64,000 nucleotides of DNA from Streptomyces sp. NBC_01267 (GTDB lineage Bacteria > Actinomycetota > Actinomycetes > Streptomycetales > Streptomycetaceae). The notes under the pieces are model-generated. The model saw nothing but the letters and a program-made list of their open reading frames with translations, made no database searches and had not been told where the DNA came from. Every line of letters starts with the position of its first letter. Within the stretch, counting starts at the first letter, position 1. The stretch covers positions 558,001-622,000 of the forward strand of contig NZ_CP108455.1 of NCBI RefSeq assembly GCF_036241575.1, given 5' to 3'. The position numbers and the translations under genes are program-made. Of this stretch, positions 16,370 through 26,102 are shown one piece after another.

Positions 16370-17095
16370 ATGAACACACAGCTCAGCCGCCTTCCCCGCC
16401 GCGTCGCCGCGCTGCTCGCCGTCACGGCTCTGAGCCTGGGTGCCGCCGCCTGTTCGTCCTCCTCCGACAGCAAGGGATCGAGCGCGAAGGACAGTTCCGC
16501 CTCCGCCTCGGACTCCTCGGGCTCGTCCTCGTCCGACAGCACCAAGGACGGCAGCGGCAATCCCCCCGAGGCCGCGGGCACCGGGTCCACCGGTGGTGCG
16601 AAGCCCGCCGCCGCCCCCAACTCCTCCAGCGGCAAGGGCGCCCCGGCCGCTGCCTCTGCGTCGTCCCGCTGCCACACGTCCGAGCTGAAGGCCGGCTTCG
16701 CCATGGGCGGTGACGCCGCCCCGGACATGAAGTCCGACAACCAGACGCAGGCTTCGGTCGCGCTGACCAACATCAGCAAGCGCACCTGCACGCTGAGCGG
16801 GTTCCCGGGCGTCGACATCGTCGGCAACCAGGCAAGTGACGGCACCTGGTCGCTGGCCCGGTCGTCGAAGCCGGTCACCACGATCTCGCTGTCGCCCGGT
16901 GACACCACCGACTTCAGCATCACCCTCGGTGCCACCCTGGAGAAGGGCTCAGGCACGTTCGAGCCCGGTCTGGTGCGTATCACCCCGCCCAACGAGAAGA
17001 CGCAGTTCGCGCTCCAGTGGCCGTTCGGTGGTGCCATCACCAAGCAGGACGGCGCCACGCACCCGGCAACCTACGTGAACCCGATCGGTTCCTGA
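16370..17095 (+). CDS. DUF4232 lipoprotein
   Basis: The 241-residue product has a lipoprotein signal ending LSLGAAAC with the acylated cysteine near residue 28. A Ser/Asp/Gly-rich linker follows to about residue 100, then a compact DUF4232 domain (SRCHTSELKAGF, SVALTNISKRTCTLSGFPGVDI, closing ALQWPFGG). Two cysteine positions in the domain could pair. DUF4232 proteins are common surface lipoproteins of actinomycetes without an assigned activity. GGAGG lies ten bases before the ATG. It appears monocistronic and ends against a convergent oxidoreductase gene. Confidence 0.85.
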   Translation: MNTQLSRLPRRVAALLAVTALSLGAAACSSSSDSKGSSAKDSSASASDSSGSSSSDSTKDGSGNPPEAAGTGSTGGAKPAAAPNSSSGKGAPAAASASSRCHTSELKAGFAMGGDAAPDMKSDNQTQASVALTNISKRTCTLSGFPGVDIVGNQASDGTWSLARSSKPVTTISLSPGDTTDFSITLGATLEKGSGTFEPGLVRITPPNEKTQFALQWPFGGAITKQDGATHPATYVNPIGS

Positions 17096-17128
17096 CCTGC
17101 CGGACAGGTCCTGGTGCCGGTCGCGGCA

Positions 17129-18688
17129 CTAGTTTCCGAGGACCGCCATGGCGGCGTTGTGGCCGGGGATGCCACTGACACCGCCACCCCGGACGGCGCC
17201 CGCGCCACAGAGCAGGACATTCGCGTGCGCCGTCTCCACACCCCACCGGCCGGGGTGCTCGCCGTCCGGGTCCGCGTACGGGAAGGCGAGCGCCCGGTGG
17301 AAGATGTTGCCGCCGGGCAGCCGGAGTTCACGTTCCAGGTCCAGTGGCGTCTTCGCCTCGATACACGGACGGCCGTCCGCGTCGAGCGCGAGGCAGTCGG
17401 TGACCGGATCCTCCAGATGCGCGTCGAGCTGGGCGAGCGTCGCCTTCAACAGGGCATCGCGCGCCGCGTCGTTGTCGTGGGCGAAGAGCCGGGCCGGGGT
17501 GTGCAGACCGAAGAGGGTGAGTGTCTGGTACCCCTCCGCGGCAAGGCCGGGACCGAGGATCGACGGGTCGCTCAGCGAGTGGCAGTAGATCTCGGACGGC
17601 GGCGCGGCCGGGAGCCCGCCGGCCGCCGCCTGCGCGTGGGCCGTGGCCAGTTGCCCGTACCCCTCGGCGATGTGGAAGGTACCCGCGAAGGCCTCGCACG
17701 GGTCGACGGTACGGTCGCGCAGCCTGGGCAGCCTGCGCAGCAGCATGTTGACCTTGAGCTGAGCACCCTCGGCAGGCGGGGGCCGCTCCTCCCCGAGGAG
17801 TGTCGCGAGGACCTCGGGCGACGCGTTCACCAGCACATGACCCGCGGCGACGCTCGCCTCACGGTCCTCCGTACGGAACGTCACCTCGGCCCGGACACCG
17901 TCCGTCTCGATACGGGTCGCCTCGTGCCCGGTGACGATCTCGGCGCCCGCGTCACGGGCGGCCGTCGCGAGGGCGTCGGTGAGCGCGCCCATGCCGCCCA
18001 CCGGGACGTCCCAGTCGCCCGTGCCGTTGCCGATGACGTGGTAAAGGAAGCAGCGGTTCTGTTCCAGTGACGGATCGTGCGCGTCGGCGAACGTGCCGAT
18101 GAGCGCGTCGGTGAGCACCACCCCGCGGACCAGGTCGTCGTCGAACCGCTCCTCGATCGTGGCGCCGATGGGCTCCTCGAAGAGCATCCGCCAGGCCTGG
18201 TCGTCGGCGATCCGCTCCCGCAGCTCCGCGCGGCCGGGCAGCGGTTCGGTGAGTGTCGGGAACACCCGCTCGGCGACCTGCCGGGTCGTCCCGTAGAACG
18301 AGCGCCACGCCTCGTACTCCGCGTCCCCGCCGGTCAGCGCCGCGAAGGACGCGCGGGTACGGTCCGCTCCCCCGCCGACGAGCAGCCCGGTGGGCCGGCC
18401 GCCCCGCACCGCCGGGGTGTACGAGGAGACCGTGCGCCCGCGGACCTCGAACCGGAGCCCCAGCTCCCGCACGATCTTCCGCGGCAACAGGCTGACCAGG
18501 TACGAGTAGCGCGAGAGCCGTACGTCGACACCGTCGAACGGCCGGGTGGACACGGCGGCCCCGCCGGTGTGCCCCAGCCGTTCGACGACCAGGACGGAGC
18601 GTCCGGCGCGGGCGAGGTAGGCGGCGGCGACGAGTCCGTTGTGGCCGCCGCCGACGATCACGATGTCGTACGAGTCCTGTGCGGGCAT
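17129..18688 (-). CDS. Phytoene-desaturase-like NAD(P)/FAD oxidoreductase
   Basis: The 519-residue protein starts with a Rossmann FAD-binding motif (IVIVGGGHNGLVAAAYLARAG) and a second GG doublet segment VVERLGHTGGAAVSTR. It ends with CGAGAVRGGGVSGIPGHNAA, the C-terminal FAD-contact motif of the carotenoid-desaturase/PYROXD2 group. The substrate is unknown; no carotenoid genes are nearby. The start is uncertain. ATG 18688 follows AAGGGG almost without spacer, and a GTG at 18703 has no Shine-Dalgarno. It is convergent with the lipoprotein gene and 24 bp downstream of nothing transcribed toward it except the kinase operon's opposite end. Confidence 0.8.
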   Translation of the reverse strand: MPAQDSYDIVIVGGGHNGLVAAAYLARAGRSVLVVERLGHTGGAAVSTRPFDGVDVRLSRYSYLVSLLPRKIVRELGLRFEVRGRTVSSYTPAVRGGRPTGLLVGGGADRTRASFAALTGGDAEYEAWRSFYGTTRQVAERVFPTLTEPLPGRAELRERIADDQAWRMLFEEPIGATIEERFDDDLVRGVVLTDALIGTFADAHDPSLEQNRCFLYHVIGNGTGDWDVPVGGMGALTDALATAARDAGAEIVTGHEATRIETDGVRAEVTFRTEDREASVAAGHVLVNASPEVLATLLGEERPPPAEGAQLKVNMLLRRLPRLRDRTVDPCEAFAGTFHIAEGYGQLATAHAQAAAGGLPAAPPSEIYCHSLSDPSILGPGLAAEGYQTLTLFGLHTPARLFAHDNDAARDALLKATLAQLDAHLEDPVTDCLALDADGRPCIEAKTPLDLERELRLPGGNIFHRALAFPYADPDGEHPGRWGVETAHANVLLCGAGAVRGGGVSGIPGHNAAMAVLGN

Positions 18689-18726
18689 GCCCCTTCGTAG
18701 CACGTGCCGATCACCGGCCGCCGGAG

Positions 18727-20964
18727 TCAGTGGCCCTGCGCGCTCCGCTGCTGCCGCCGCGCGGCGACCTGCCGGTAGAGCTCGGCGGCCTCGCTGCCGC
18801 GGCCGAGCTGTTCCAGGCAGTGCGCCTCGTCGTTGCGGCTGGCCAGTGCGTCGGGGTGGTCGACGCCGAGCACCCGCTCACGGTCCGCGGCGACCTGCCG
18901 GTAGACCAGGAGGGCATCCGCCCAGCGGCCCAGCCAGCCCAGCCCCACCGCGATCTCGCGGCGGCTGACGAGCGTGTCGGGGTGATCGGCGCCGAGCACC
19001 TGCGCACGGAGCGCGCCGACCTCGCGCGCCTCGGCGAGCGCCTCCTCCCAGCGGGTGAGGCGGCCGAGGTTCACCCCCAGGCCGTGGCGGGCGCGCAGCG
19101 TCTCCGGGTCGGCGGGGCCGTGGACCCGGGTGCGATCGGCGACCAGGGTGCGGAAGAGTTCGAGCGCTTCGGCGCTGCGGCCCAGCCTGCCGAGGCTGAT
19201 CCCGACCTCGTAGCGGGCCGCGAGGGTGTCGGGGTGGTCGGCGCCGAGCGCCTGCGCACGGGCCGCCGCCACTTCCTGGTAGGTCGCCAGCGCCTCCGGC
19301 CACCGCCCCAACTGGCCCAGCGTGTAGGCCACTTCGTACCGGGTGACCAACGTGTCCGGGTGACCCGCACCGAGCAACCGGGCCCGCACCGCGGCGACGT
19401 CGCACGCCATCCGGTAGGAGTCCTCCAGCCGTCCGAGCCTGCTGAGGTTGAACGCGAGGTTGTGGCGACAGCGCAGCGTGTCCGGGTGATCGGGGCCGAC
19501 GGTGCGCTGCCGTGCGGCGAGCACCGACGCGTACACCTGGTGCGCCTCGAAGTGCCTGCCCAACTGCCCGAGGACGTACGCCATCTCCTGGCGGGCGGCG
19601 AGGGTCTCCGGGTGGTCGGCGCCCAGGGCCCGTTCACGGCCGTCGGCGACCCGGGTGAACTCGCGCAGCGCGTCCGCCGCCCGCCCGGTGCGGCTGAGCG
19701 TGAACCCGACCTCGTAGTGGCTGGCCAGGGTGTCCGGGTGGCCGGGGCCCAGTACATGTTCCCGCTCGGCCGCCACCGCGCGGTGCACCTCACCCGCCTC
19801 CGCCCAGCGGCCCAGCCTGCTCAGGCTGAGGCCCGCGTTGTGGCGGCCGGTGAGCGTGGCCACGAGCCCCGGGTCCGGGGTGGGGCGCTGCCCGGTGGAC
19901 GACAGCGGGACCGGGCCGGTACCGCGCGGCGCCGCCGTGGTCCATTCGCCGGTCAGCGCCGTGGCCCGGTCGGTCGGGGTGGAGGTCACCGTCCAGGTGC
20001 CGGTCGCCTTGTGGCCGGTGGTCATCCCGCGGGTCCAGGACGGCAGCGCCGGGGCGGCGGACGGCAGTTGCTCCGGGGGCCGCGGCGCGGGGACCGCGGG
20101 CAGCTCCGGGGCGGGAGCACCGGCGGCGAGACGCCGGCCGAGTTCCCTGGCGTCCCTGGGCCGGTCGTCCGGGCTCTTGGCGAGCAGTTCCAGGACGACC
20201 CGGTCGAAGAACGCGGGCAGTTCGGCCCGGTGGCTGCGCGGCGGCTCGGGCACGGTGTCCCGGTGGCTCACCAGGATCGCCCAGGCGTCGTCGAGGTCGA
20301 AGGGCGGCTGCCCGGTGGCGATCTCGTAGAGCACGCAGCCCAGCGAGTAGAGATCGCTGCGGTGGTCGACCTCGCCCCCGCCGCCGATCTGTTCCGGCGA
20401 CATGTAGTGCGGGGTTCCCATGGCGATGCCGGTTCCGGTGAGCCGGGAGGTGAAGCCGATGTCGTGGCCCAGCCGGGCGATCCCGAAGTCGCAGATCTTC
20501 ACGGTGCCGTCGGCGAGCCGCATGATGTTGGCGGGCTTCAGGTCCCGGTGGACGATGCCCTGTTCATGGGTGTACGCGAGGGCCGAGGCCACCTGACGCG
20601 CGATGTCGACGACCACGGGCACCGGCAGCTGATGCTGTTCGTCGGCCTCGAGGAGCTGGCTGAGGTTACGGCCGTCCAGCAGTTCCATGACGAGGTAGAG
20701 GACACCCTCGTACTCCCCGAAGTCATGGACGACGGTGACACCGCGGTGCTGGAGTGCGGCTGCCACCCGGGCCTCCCGCCGGAAGCGTTCGCGCAGCACC
20801 CTGGTGAAGGACTGGTCGTGCTGGGGTCCCAGCGGCTTGAGGCACTTGACCGCGACGAGGCGGCCCAGTGACTCGTCACGTGCCCGCCACACCTCGCCCA
20901 TGCCCCCGCGCCCGATCAGATCGAGCAGCCGGTACCGGCCGTGGATCAGCCTGGTGTCCGCCAT
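18727..20964 (-). CDS. Soluble Ser/Thr protein kinase with nine TPR units
   Basis: This 745-residue protein has an N-terminal Hanks-type kinase: glycine loop GRGGMGEVW at 18-26, Lys40, HRDLKPAN with Asp141, DFG at 159-161, then GTPHYMSPEQ. A Pro/Thr-rich linker (about 285-370) leads to nine 42-residue repeats of the pattern LGxxHPDTLxxRxExxxxLGxLGR (kinesin-light-chain/TPR_12 style). There is no transmembrane or PASTA segment, so it is probably cytosolic and recruited through the TPR arm. ATG at 20964. The start lies inside the end of the DUF2236 gene (19-bp overlap), so the two are translated as an operon. Confidence 0.88.
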   Translation of the reverse strand: MADTRLIHGRYRLLDLIGRGGMGEVWRARDESLGRLVAVKCLKPLGPQHDQSFTRVLRERFRREARVAAALQHRGVTVVHDFGEYEGVLYLVMELLDGRNLSQLLEADEQHQLPVPVVVDIARQVASALAYTHEQGIVHRDLKPANIMRLADGTVKICDFGIARLGHDIGFTSRLTGTGIAMGTPHYMSPEQIGGGGEVDHRSDLYSLGCVLYEIATGQPPFDLDDAWAILVSHRDTVPEPPRSHRAELPAFFDRVVLELLAKSPDDRPRDARELGRRLAAGAPAPELPAVPAPRPPEQLPSAAPALPSWTRGMTTGHKATGTWTVTSTPTDRATALTGEWTTAAPRGTGPVPLSSTGQRPTPDPGLVATLTGRHNAGLSLSRLGRWAEAGEVHRAVAAEREHVLGPGHPDTLASHYEVGFTLSRTGRAADALREFTRVADGRERALGADHPETLAARQEMAYVLGQLGRHFEAHQVYASVLAARQRTVGPDHPDTLRCRHNLAFNLSRLGRLEDSYRMACDVAAVRARLLGAGHPDTLVTRYEVAYTLGQLGRWPEALATYQEVAAARAQALGADHPDTLAARYEVGISLGRLGRSAEALELFRTLVADRTRVHGPADPETLRARHGLGVNLGRLTRWEEALAEAREVGALRAQVLGADHPDTLVSRREIAVGLGWLGRWADALLVYRQVAADRERVLGVDHPDALASRNDEAHCLEQLGRGSEAAELYRQVAARRQQRSAQGH

Positions 20965-21893
20965 CTCGTGCTGTCGCCCCCGTCGCGTAGCTGCACCCTC
21001 TCCGGCCCGTCCAGTATGGCGTCCGGTGTCCGGAGTTTGTACGGTGCCGGGCGGCTGCCGGGGCCCAGGCGTGCCATGGCTTTCAGAATATGGCCTGGTG
21101 GCAGCTGCCAGCGAAGCCGGGCAGGGATGCAGCGCAGGGCGTTGCCCGCGACGGTGAGCCGACGGGTGACGGTCTCCTCGGCGGGCGCCGGTCTGCCGTA
21201 GAGCTCGTGGGCGTACGGAGGCAGGGAGGCGTAAGCGAGCGCGGCCACCCGTCGCCAGAGCACTTCGCGCGCCGGCGTGAGCAGGGCGGGGACGGGCGGC
21301 CTGCGCAGGAAGTCGTCGACCTCGCGTGATTCCGCGGTGGCGGCGAGCTCGGGGCGCACGGCCGCGAAGTACCCCTCGAGTGCGGCCCGGTCGGCGGGCA
21401 CCGCGGCCGGGTCGAGACCGACCAGCCGGGCGCTCTCCCGGTTCTCGTCGATGTAGCGGTCGGCCCGGTCGTCGCCGGTCAGCGCCCCCGAACGGCGCAG
21501 GACGCTCACGTACGAGTCGACCTCCGCGCAGTGCACCCAGAGCAGCAGTGCGGGCTCGTCGACCCCGTACCGCTCCCCGGTGTCCGGATCGGTGGCCCCG
21601 AGGTGGCGGTGGATCCTCCGGACCCGGGCCCCCGCCTGCTCGGCGGCCTCCGTCGTCCCGTAGGTGACCGTCCCGACGAAACCCGCGGTACGCATCAGCC
21701 GGCCCCAGGCGTCCCGGCGGAAGTCCGAGTTCTGTATGACGCCGCGCACCGCCCGGGGGTGCAGCGCCTGGAGGTAGAGGGCGCGGATCCCGGCCACCCA
21801 CATGATCGGGTCGGAGTGCAGCTGCCAGGTCACCGAGGCGGGGCCGAAGAGGCCGGGATCCGCTCCGTACGTCGTCCGGGGTGCATCGCTCAT
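20946..21893 (-). CDS. DUF2236 oxygenase-like protein (MpaB/latex-clearing family)
   Basis: The 315-residue protein fits DUF2236, the haem-binding domain shared by the fungal oxygenase MpaB and bacterial rubber oxygenase Lcp. It shows the opening GPASVTWQLHSDPIMWVAGIRALYLQALHPRAV, a central LLLWVHCAEVDSYV helix, and a C-terminal ALRCIPARLRWQLPPG segment. The histidines in HPRAV and WVHC are the obvious haem-ligand candidates. The substrate is unknown. Start ATG at 21893. It is the first gene of a two-gene unit with the TPR kinase, which suggests regulation or partnership, though the link is not established. Confidence 0.8.
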   Translation of the reverse strand: MSDAPRTTYGADPGLFGPASVTWQLHSDPIMWVAGIRALYLQALHPRAVRGVIQNSDFRRDAWGRLMRTAGFVGTVTYGTTEAAEQAGARVRRIHRHLGATDPDTGERYGVDEPALLLWVHCAEVDSYVSVLRRSGALTGDDRADRYIDENRESARLVGLDPAAVPADRAALEGYFAAVRPELAATAESREVDDFLRRPPVPALLTPAREVLWRRVAALAYASLPPYAHELYGRPAPAEETVTRRLTVAGNALRCIPARLRWQLPPGHILKAMARLGPGSRPAPYKLRTPDAILDGPERVQLRDGGDSTRWRTPG

Positions 21894-22101
21894 GCTCCGC
21901 AGTATGACCGCAGCCTCCTTGGGGGCGTTGACGGCCTTCGGCGTTCCTCTGTGCAATGCGGGAGCCGACCGGCTGTGCGGCTTCGGCGACCCGCGTGATG
22001 CCGCGCCCGGCCGTGGTCCCGGTACGCCTCGGACGGGTACCGCCCCCTGCTGGTCGCACTTCCGCGAACAGCAGACGGCGGTACCCGTGTGGTGCCGTCG
22101 G

Positions 22102-24567
22102 CTACGCCTGGGGGCGAACCTCGGCCCGCAGTGCCGCGACGGCGGCCGAGGACCCGACCTGGACGTCGAAGGTTCCCGGTTCGACCTGCCAGGCGTGGGC
22201 CTCGACGTCCCAGTGGGCGAACACCCGGGCCGGCAGGGCGATACGCACCCGGACGGACTCGCCGGGCTGCGCGGTGGCGGCGGCGAAGCCCGCGAACCAC
22301 TGCACCGGCCGCTCGACGGCGGACTCCGGGCGGCCGAGATACGCCTGGACGACCTCCCGGCCGGGCCGCGTCCCGGTGTTGGTCACCTCGACGAGCAACT
22401 CGCAGCTGCCGTCGGCGCCCTGGTGAACGGCGAGGGAGTCGTAGGACCAGGTGGTGTAGCCGAGGCCGTGGCCGAACCAGAACGCCGGCTCCGCGCCGCT
22501 GCGCAGCCACGCCCGGTGGCCGATGTGCAGTCCCTCGCCGTAGCGCAGCACCCCGTCGGCGGGGGTGACATCGATGACCGGGACGTCCTCCTGGCGGGCG
22601 GCCCAGGTGGTGGGCAGCCGGCCGCCGGGCTCGCGGTGACCGAGCAGAACGTCTGCCAGGGCGTTGCCGTACTCCTGGCCGGGGAACCAGTTGAGCAGTA
22701 CGGCCGGGGCCCGGTCGGCCCAGGGCATCAGGACCGGACCGCCGGAGTTGATGGCGACCACGGTGGTCGGGGCGACGGCCAGGATGCGGGCCGCGAGCTC
22801 GTCCTGCCCCTCGGGGAGGGCGAGAGTGGTGCGGTCGTAGCCCTCGCTCTCGACCTGCTCGTTGGTGCCGAGCACCAGGACCACGGCGTCGGCGGAGGCT
22901 GCCAGCTCGACGGCGTGGTCGAGTTCGGCCGCGCTGTCCCGGCGCGGGGTGCGCAGCGCGGCGGTCAGGATGACCGCGCCGAGAGCGTTGCTGACCACGG
23001 TGTGGACCAGCCGGTAGGCCACCTCCTGCCCGGCTTCCAGATGCATCTCGGTGTAGCGCTGCGGGGGGTTGAGGAAGGCCTCGACCGGGTCACCGCTCTC
23101 CAGGGTGACGGTCTCGTCGATGCGGACCTCTCCGTCGATCTCCAGCCGCATCGAGCCGGCGCCGGCCAGGCCGATGCGGTGCACGCCGGCCTCCTCGGCG
23201 CGCAGGCGTGCGGTGACCTCGACCGTCGCCGTGTGCTCCAGGGCAGGGACGCCCAGGTAGACGAGGCGGCCACTGGTGCGGTGCTCGCTGAGGAGTTCCG
23301 CGCCGTCGGCGTCCAGCAGGCGGGCCCGTACGCCGGGGAGTCCGCTGACCGGGTCGACGACCTGGTCGGTGGTGAAGGGGGCCATGGTGGTGGTCGCGTA
23401 GGCGCCGGGAGTGTGGACGACCTCGACGCCGTGGGCGGACAGCGCGTCGGTGAGGCCCTGGAGCGGGGAGATCGCGTAGGGGGCGTTGACGGTGGCACTG
23501 CCGCCGCCCTGGATACGGGCGTGGGCGGCGTTGGGGCCGATCACGGCGACCCGGCGCAGGGCGCCGGGGTTCAGCGGGAGGGTACCGGCGTCGTTGCGCA
23601 GCAGGACGGTACCGGCGGCTGCGGCTTCGCGGAGCAGGGCGGCGATGTCCTGGTCGGCCACGGGTGCGGGGGCCGGGGCAGCCGGTGCGAAGCCGTCCAG
23701 CGCACCGACCCGGGCGGCGAGGCGGAGCAGGCGGCGTACCTTCTCGTCGATCGCCGACTGCGGGACCCGTCCCTCGCGCACGGCGGTCACCAGGGCGTCG
23801 CCCCAGGGCCCGGCGGGTCCGGGCATCGCCAGGTCGTTGCCCGCGGCCCCCGCCGCGTCGGTGGAGCGCACCGCGGTCCAGTCGGAGACGACCGCGCCGT
23901 CGAAGCCCCACTCCGCCTTGAGGACGTCGTCGATCAGCGGGTTCTCGGTCATGGTGGGTCCGTTGACCGCGTTGTAGGAGGCCATCACCAGCCAGGGACC
24001 GGCGTCGGCGACGATCTGCTCGAACGGGGCCAGGTAGAGCTCGCGCAGGGTGCGCTCGTCGACCTGGACATCGACGGTCATCCGTTCGGTCTCGGAGTCG
24101 TTGCCGACGAAGTGCTTGGGCGTGGCGGCCACACCGTGCTCCTGCACGCCGTTGACGTAGGCCGCGCCGATGCGGGCGGTGAGCAGCGGGTCCTCGGAGA
24201 AGCACTCGAAGTGGCGGCCGCCCAGCGGGCTGCGGTGCAGGTTGACGGTGGGGCCGAGCAGGACGTCCACGCCCTTGCGGCGGGCCTCGGCCGCCAGCAG
24301 CGCGCCGAGCCGGTGGACCAGTTCCTCGTCCCAGGTCGCCGCGACAGCGGTGGGAGAGGGGAGGTTGGCCGAGGTGTCCCGCTCGTCCCACGCCTCACCG
24401 CGGACGCCGGCCGGGCCGTCGGACAGCACCATGCGGCGCAGACCGACCGCTGCTTCGGGATGGGTGCTCCACATCCCTTCGCCGGTCAGCAGGCGGACCT
24501 TGCCTTCGAGATCGAGTCCGGTGAGCAGTTCTTCGATACGGGCCTCGACGGCCTCGTTGTGCTGCAT
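22102..24567 (-). CDS. GH3 beta-glycosidase with PA14 insert
   Basis: This 821-residue cytoplasmic enzyme (no signal peptide) shows a complete GH3 architecture. The TIM barrel carries KHFVGNDSE and the nucleophile Asp229 in GAVVSDW. The second domain carries NEQVESEGYDR, where the acid/base glutamate lies. A PA14-like beta domain lies between (about 390-520), and a C-terminal fibronectin-III-like domain follows (VEVTNTGTRPGREVVQAYLGRP). It probably removes terminal beta-linked glucose or xylose from imported oligosaccharides or glycosides. It follows the MFS gene (137-bp gap) in a unit controlled by the divergent LacI regulator. Start ATG 24567. Confidence 0.9.
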   Translation of the reverse strand: MQHNEAVEARIEELLTGLDLEGKVRLLTGEGMWSTHPEAAVGLRRMVLSDGPAGVRGEAWDERDTSANLPSPTAVAATWDEELVHRLGALLAAEARRKGVDVLLGPTVNLHRSPLGGRHFECFSEDPLLTARIGAAYVNGVQEHGVAATPKHFVGNDSETERMTVDVQVDERTLRELYLAPFEQIVADAGPWLVMASYNAVNGPTMTENPLIDDVLKAEWGFDGAVVSDWTAVRSTDAAGAAGNDLAMPGPAGPWGDALVTAVREGRVPQSAIDEKVRRLLRLAARVGALDGFAPAAPAPAPVADQDIAALLREAAAAGTVLLRNDAGTLPLNPGALRRVAVIGPNAAHARIQGGGSATVNAPYAISPLQGLTDALSAHGVEVVHTPGAYATTTMAPFTTDQVVDPVSGLPGVRARLLDADGAELLSEHRTSGRLVYLGVPALEHTATVEVTARLRAEEAGVHRIGLAGAGSMRLEIDGEVRIDETVTLESGDPVEAFLNPPQRYTEMHLEAGQEVAYRLVHTVVSNALGAVILTAALRTPRRDSAAELDHAVELAASADAVVLVLGTNEQVESEGYDRTTLALPEGQDELAARILAVAPTTVVAINSGGPVLMPWADRAPAVLLNWFPGQEYGNALADVLLGHREPGGRLPTTWAARQEDVPVIDVTPADGVLRYGEGLHIGHRAWLRSGAEPAFWFGHGLGYTTWSYDSLAVHQGADGSCELLVEVTNTGTRPGREVVQAYLGRPESAVERPVQWFAGFAAATAQPGESVRVRIALPARVFAHWDVEAHAWQVEPGTFDVQVGSSAAVAALRAEVRPQA

Positions 24568-24704
24568 GAGATCTCCTTGCGGGGTGCGGTGCCCGCCGTC
24601 GACCGGTGTCAGGTCCGGCCGACGGCGGATCCTCGGGAAAGAGCGGCGGTCACGGTGTCACCCCGTGTCCACTGCTGTTCCGTTTTTTGGGGGGTGGTCA
24701 GGGG

Positions 24705-25994
24705 TCAGCGGACCGAGCGGATCGGCTGCACGCTCAGCGCCGCGGCCACGACCAGGACGATCGCGACGGCGAACAGCGGGCGGTACCCGCCGAGCAGGCC
24801 GATGACGGCGGCAGCCACGGCCGGGGCCAGGGCCTGGGGTGCGGAGTTGGCGATGTTGAGGACGCCCATGTCCTTGGCGGCGTCGCCCTGGTTCGGCAGG
24901 ACCTGGGTCATCAGGGCGGTGTCCACGGCCATGTAGGTGCCGAAGGCGAATCCCGCGATCACGGCGAAGGCGAACATGGCCCCCTCCGAGCGGACGATGA
25001 ACGGCACGACCAGCGCGACCGCCATGCCCAGGGAGGAGGCGACGACGAAGGGCTTGCGGCGGCCGACGCGGTCCGACAGCGGTCCCATCACCAAGATCAT
25101 GACGATCATGCCGGGCAGCATCGCGAGGCTCAGCAGCGGCACCAGGTCGTTGGCGCGGCTGTGACTCAGGCCGATGTAGTCCTCCAGGATGTAGAGCTGG
25201 TAGGACGAGACGCTGTAGTAGCCCAGGATCATCAGGAAGCGGCCCAGGAAGGCCCAGGCGAAGTCCGGGTGGCGACGCGGGCTGACCCAGAAGCCGGCCA
25301 GGAACGCCTTCAGGTGGAAGGGGGCGACCTCGGCGCCGGCGGTGGAGGGTTCCCTGTTGAGCAGGAGGAACACGGCCGTACCGGCGATGACCAGCAGGCC
25401 GAAGACGGCGAATCCGAGGCCCAGCGCGTTGGCGAAACCGGCGGCGAGTGCGGTACCGAGAGTCGCGCCGAGCATCTGCGCCAGGCCGGCCGCCGAGGAG
25501 AAGACGCCTCGCCGGTGCACGGGGGTGCGGTCAGGGACGACCGCGGTCAGCGGCGCCTGCAGGCCGTTGAAACATATCTGCGCGAGGGTCCAGGCGACGG
25601 CGATCCACAGGAGGCTGTTGCCCGACCCGACCGCGATCAGCGACAGTCCGCCCAGCAGGGCTCCGCCCGCCATCCACGGCGCGCGCCGCCCGAAGCGGCT
25701 GCGGGTGCGGTCGGACAGCGCCCCGGCGATCGGGTTGGCCAGCATCGCGGCGATCGCGCCGATGGCGCTGATGACTCCCAGCGCGGTGGACTTGTTCTCG
25801 GGGTCCACCTGGCCGACCAGGTCGGCCAGCAGCACGGCCGGTACCGCGCCGTAGACGGCGTACAGCGCGACGCTGTTGGCCATGAGGCCGCCCAGCAGGC
25901 GGCGCTCGCCGGGCTGCCGTCCGGGGCTGGTGCCCGGCTCGTCCACGAGCGCGGTACCGGAGTCGGCGCGGTGCCCGGATCTCGAAGTGATCAT
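24705..25994 (-). CDS. MFS transporter, sugar/glycoside uptake inferred
   Basis: The 429-residue protein has 12 predicted membrane helices, the MFS loop 2-3 motif GALSDRTRSRFGRRAPW and its counterpart GPLSDRVGRRKP in the second half. Pairing with a GH3 glycosidase and a LacI regulator makes a glycoside or oligosaccharide the likely substrate. Two upstream in-frame ATGs exist, but the ATG at 25994 has GAGGT four bases ahead and is preferred. The promoter region holds two palindromic operators. It is the first gene of the MFS-GH3 operon. Confidence 0.85.
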   Translation of the reverse strand: MITSRSGHRADSGTALVDEPGTSPGRQPGERRLLGGLMANSVALYAVYGAVPAVLLADLVGQVDPENKSTALGVISAIGAIAAMLANPIAGALSDRTRSRFGRRAPWMAGGALLGGLSLIAVGSGNSLLWIAVAWTLAQICFNGLQAPLTAVVPDRTPVHRRGVFSSAAGLAQMLGATLGTALAAGFANALGLGFAVFGLLVIAGTAVFLLLNREPSTAGAEVAPFHLKAFLAGFWVSPRRHPDFAWAFLGRFLMILGYYSVSSYQLYILEDYIGLSHSRANDLVPLLSLAMLPGMIVMILVMGPLSDRVGRRKPFVVASSLGMAVALVVPFIVRSEGAMFAFAVIAGFAFGTYMAVDTALMTQVLPNQGDAAKDMGVLNIANSAPQALAPAVAAAVIGLLGGYRPLFAVAIVLVVAAALSVQPIRSVR

Positions 25995-26075
25995 GGTGAC
26001 CTCGTTGTCAGTCATGCGGAGGGCGTCGGCGTCCTGGCACGGTTCGCGCGGCTCGTACGGCTCCGGGGAAGGCAT

Positions 26076-26093
26076 TGCTCACACGTGTGAGCA
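26076..26093. promoter_or_regulatory. LacI-type operator 1
   Basis: TGCTCACACGTGTGAGCA is a perfect 18-bp palindrome with the central CG typical of LacI/GalR sites. It lies between the divergent MFS and lacI-type genes. Its centre is 27 bp from the centre of operator 2. Confidence 0.85.
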
Positions 26094-26102
26094 CCTCCAT
26101 GA

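Noticed and set aside
16440..16688. Small Pro/Arg-rich frame inside the DUF4232 lipoprotein gene.
   Set aside because: It is a frame-shifted reading of the Ser-rich linker with no ribosome-binding site or family features.
17129..18688. Oxidoreductase considered as a carotenoid phytoene desaturase (crtI).
   Set aside because: Only the FAD motifs match. No crtE, crtB or related gene is nearby, so a specific carotenoid role is not supported.
21802..24936. A 1044-codon plus-strand frame over the GH3 gene.
   Set aside because: The opposite strand encodes a motif-complete GH3 enzyme. The plus frame is Gly/Arg/Val-rich without domain features.
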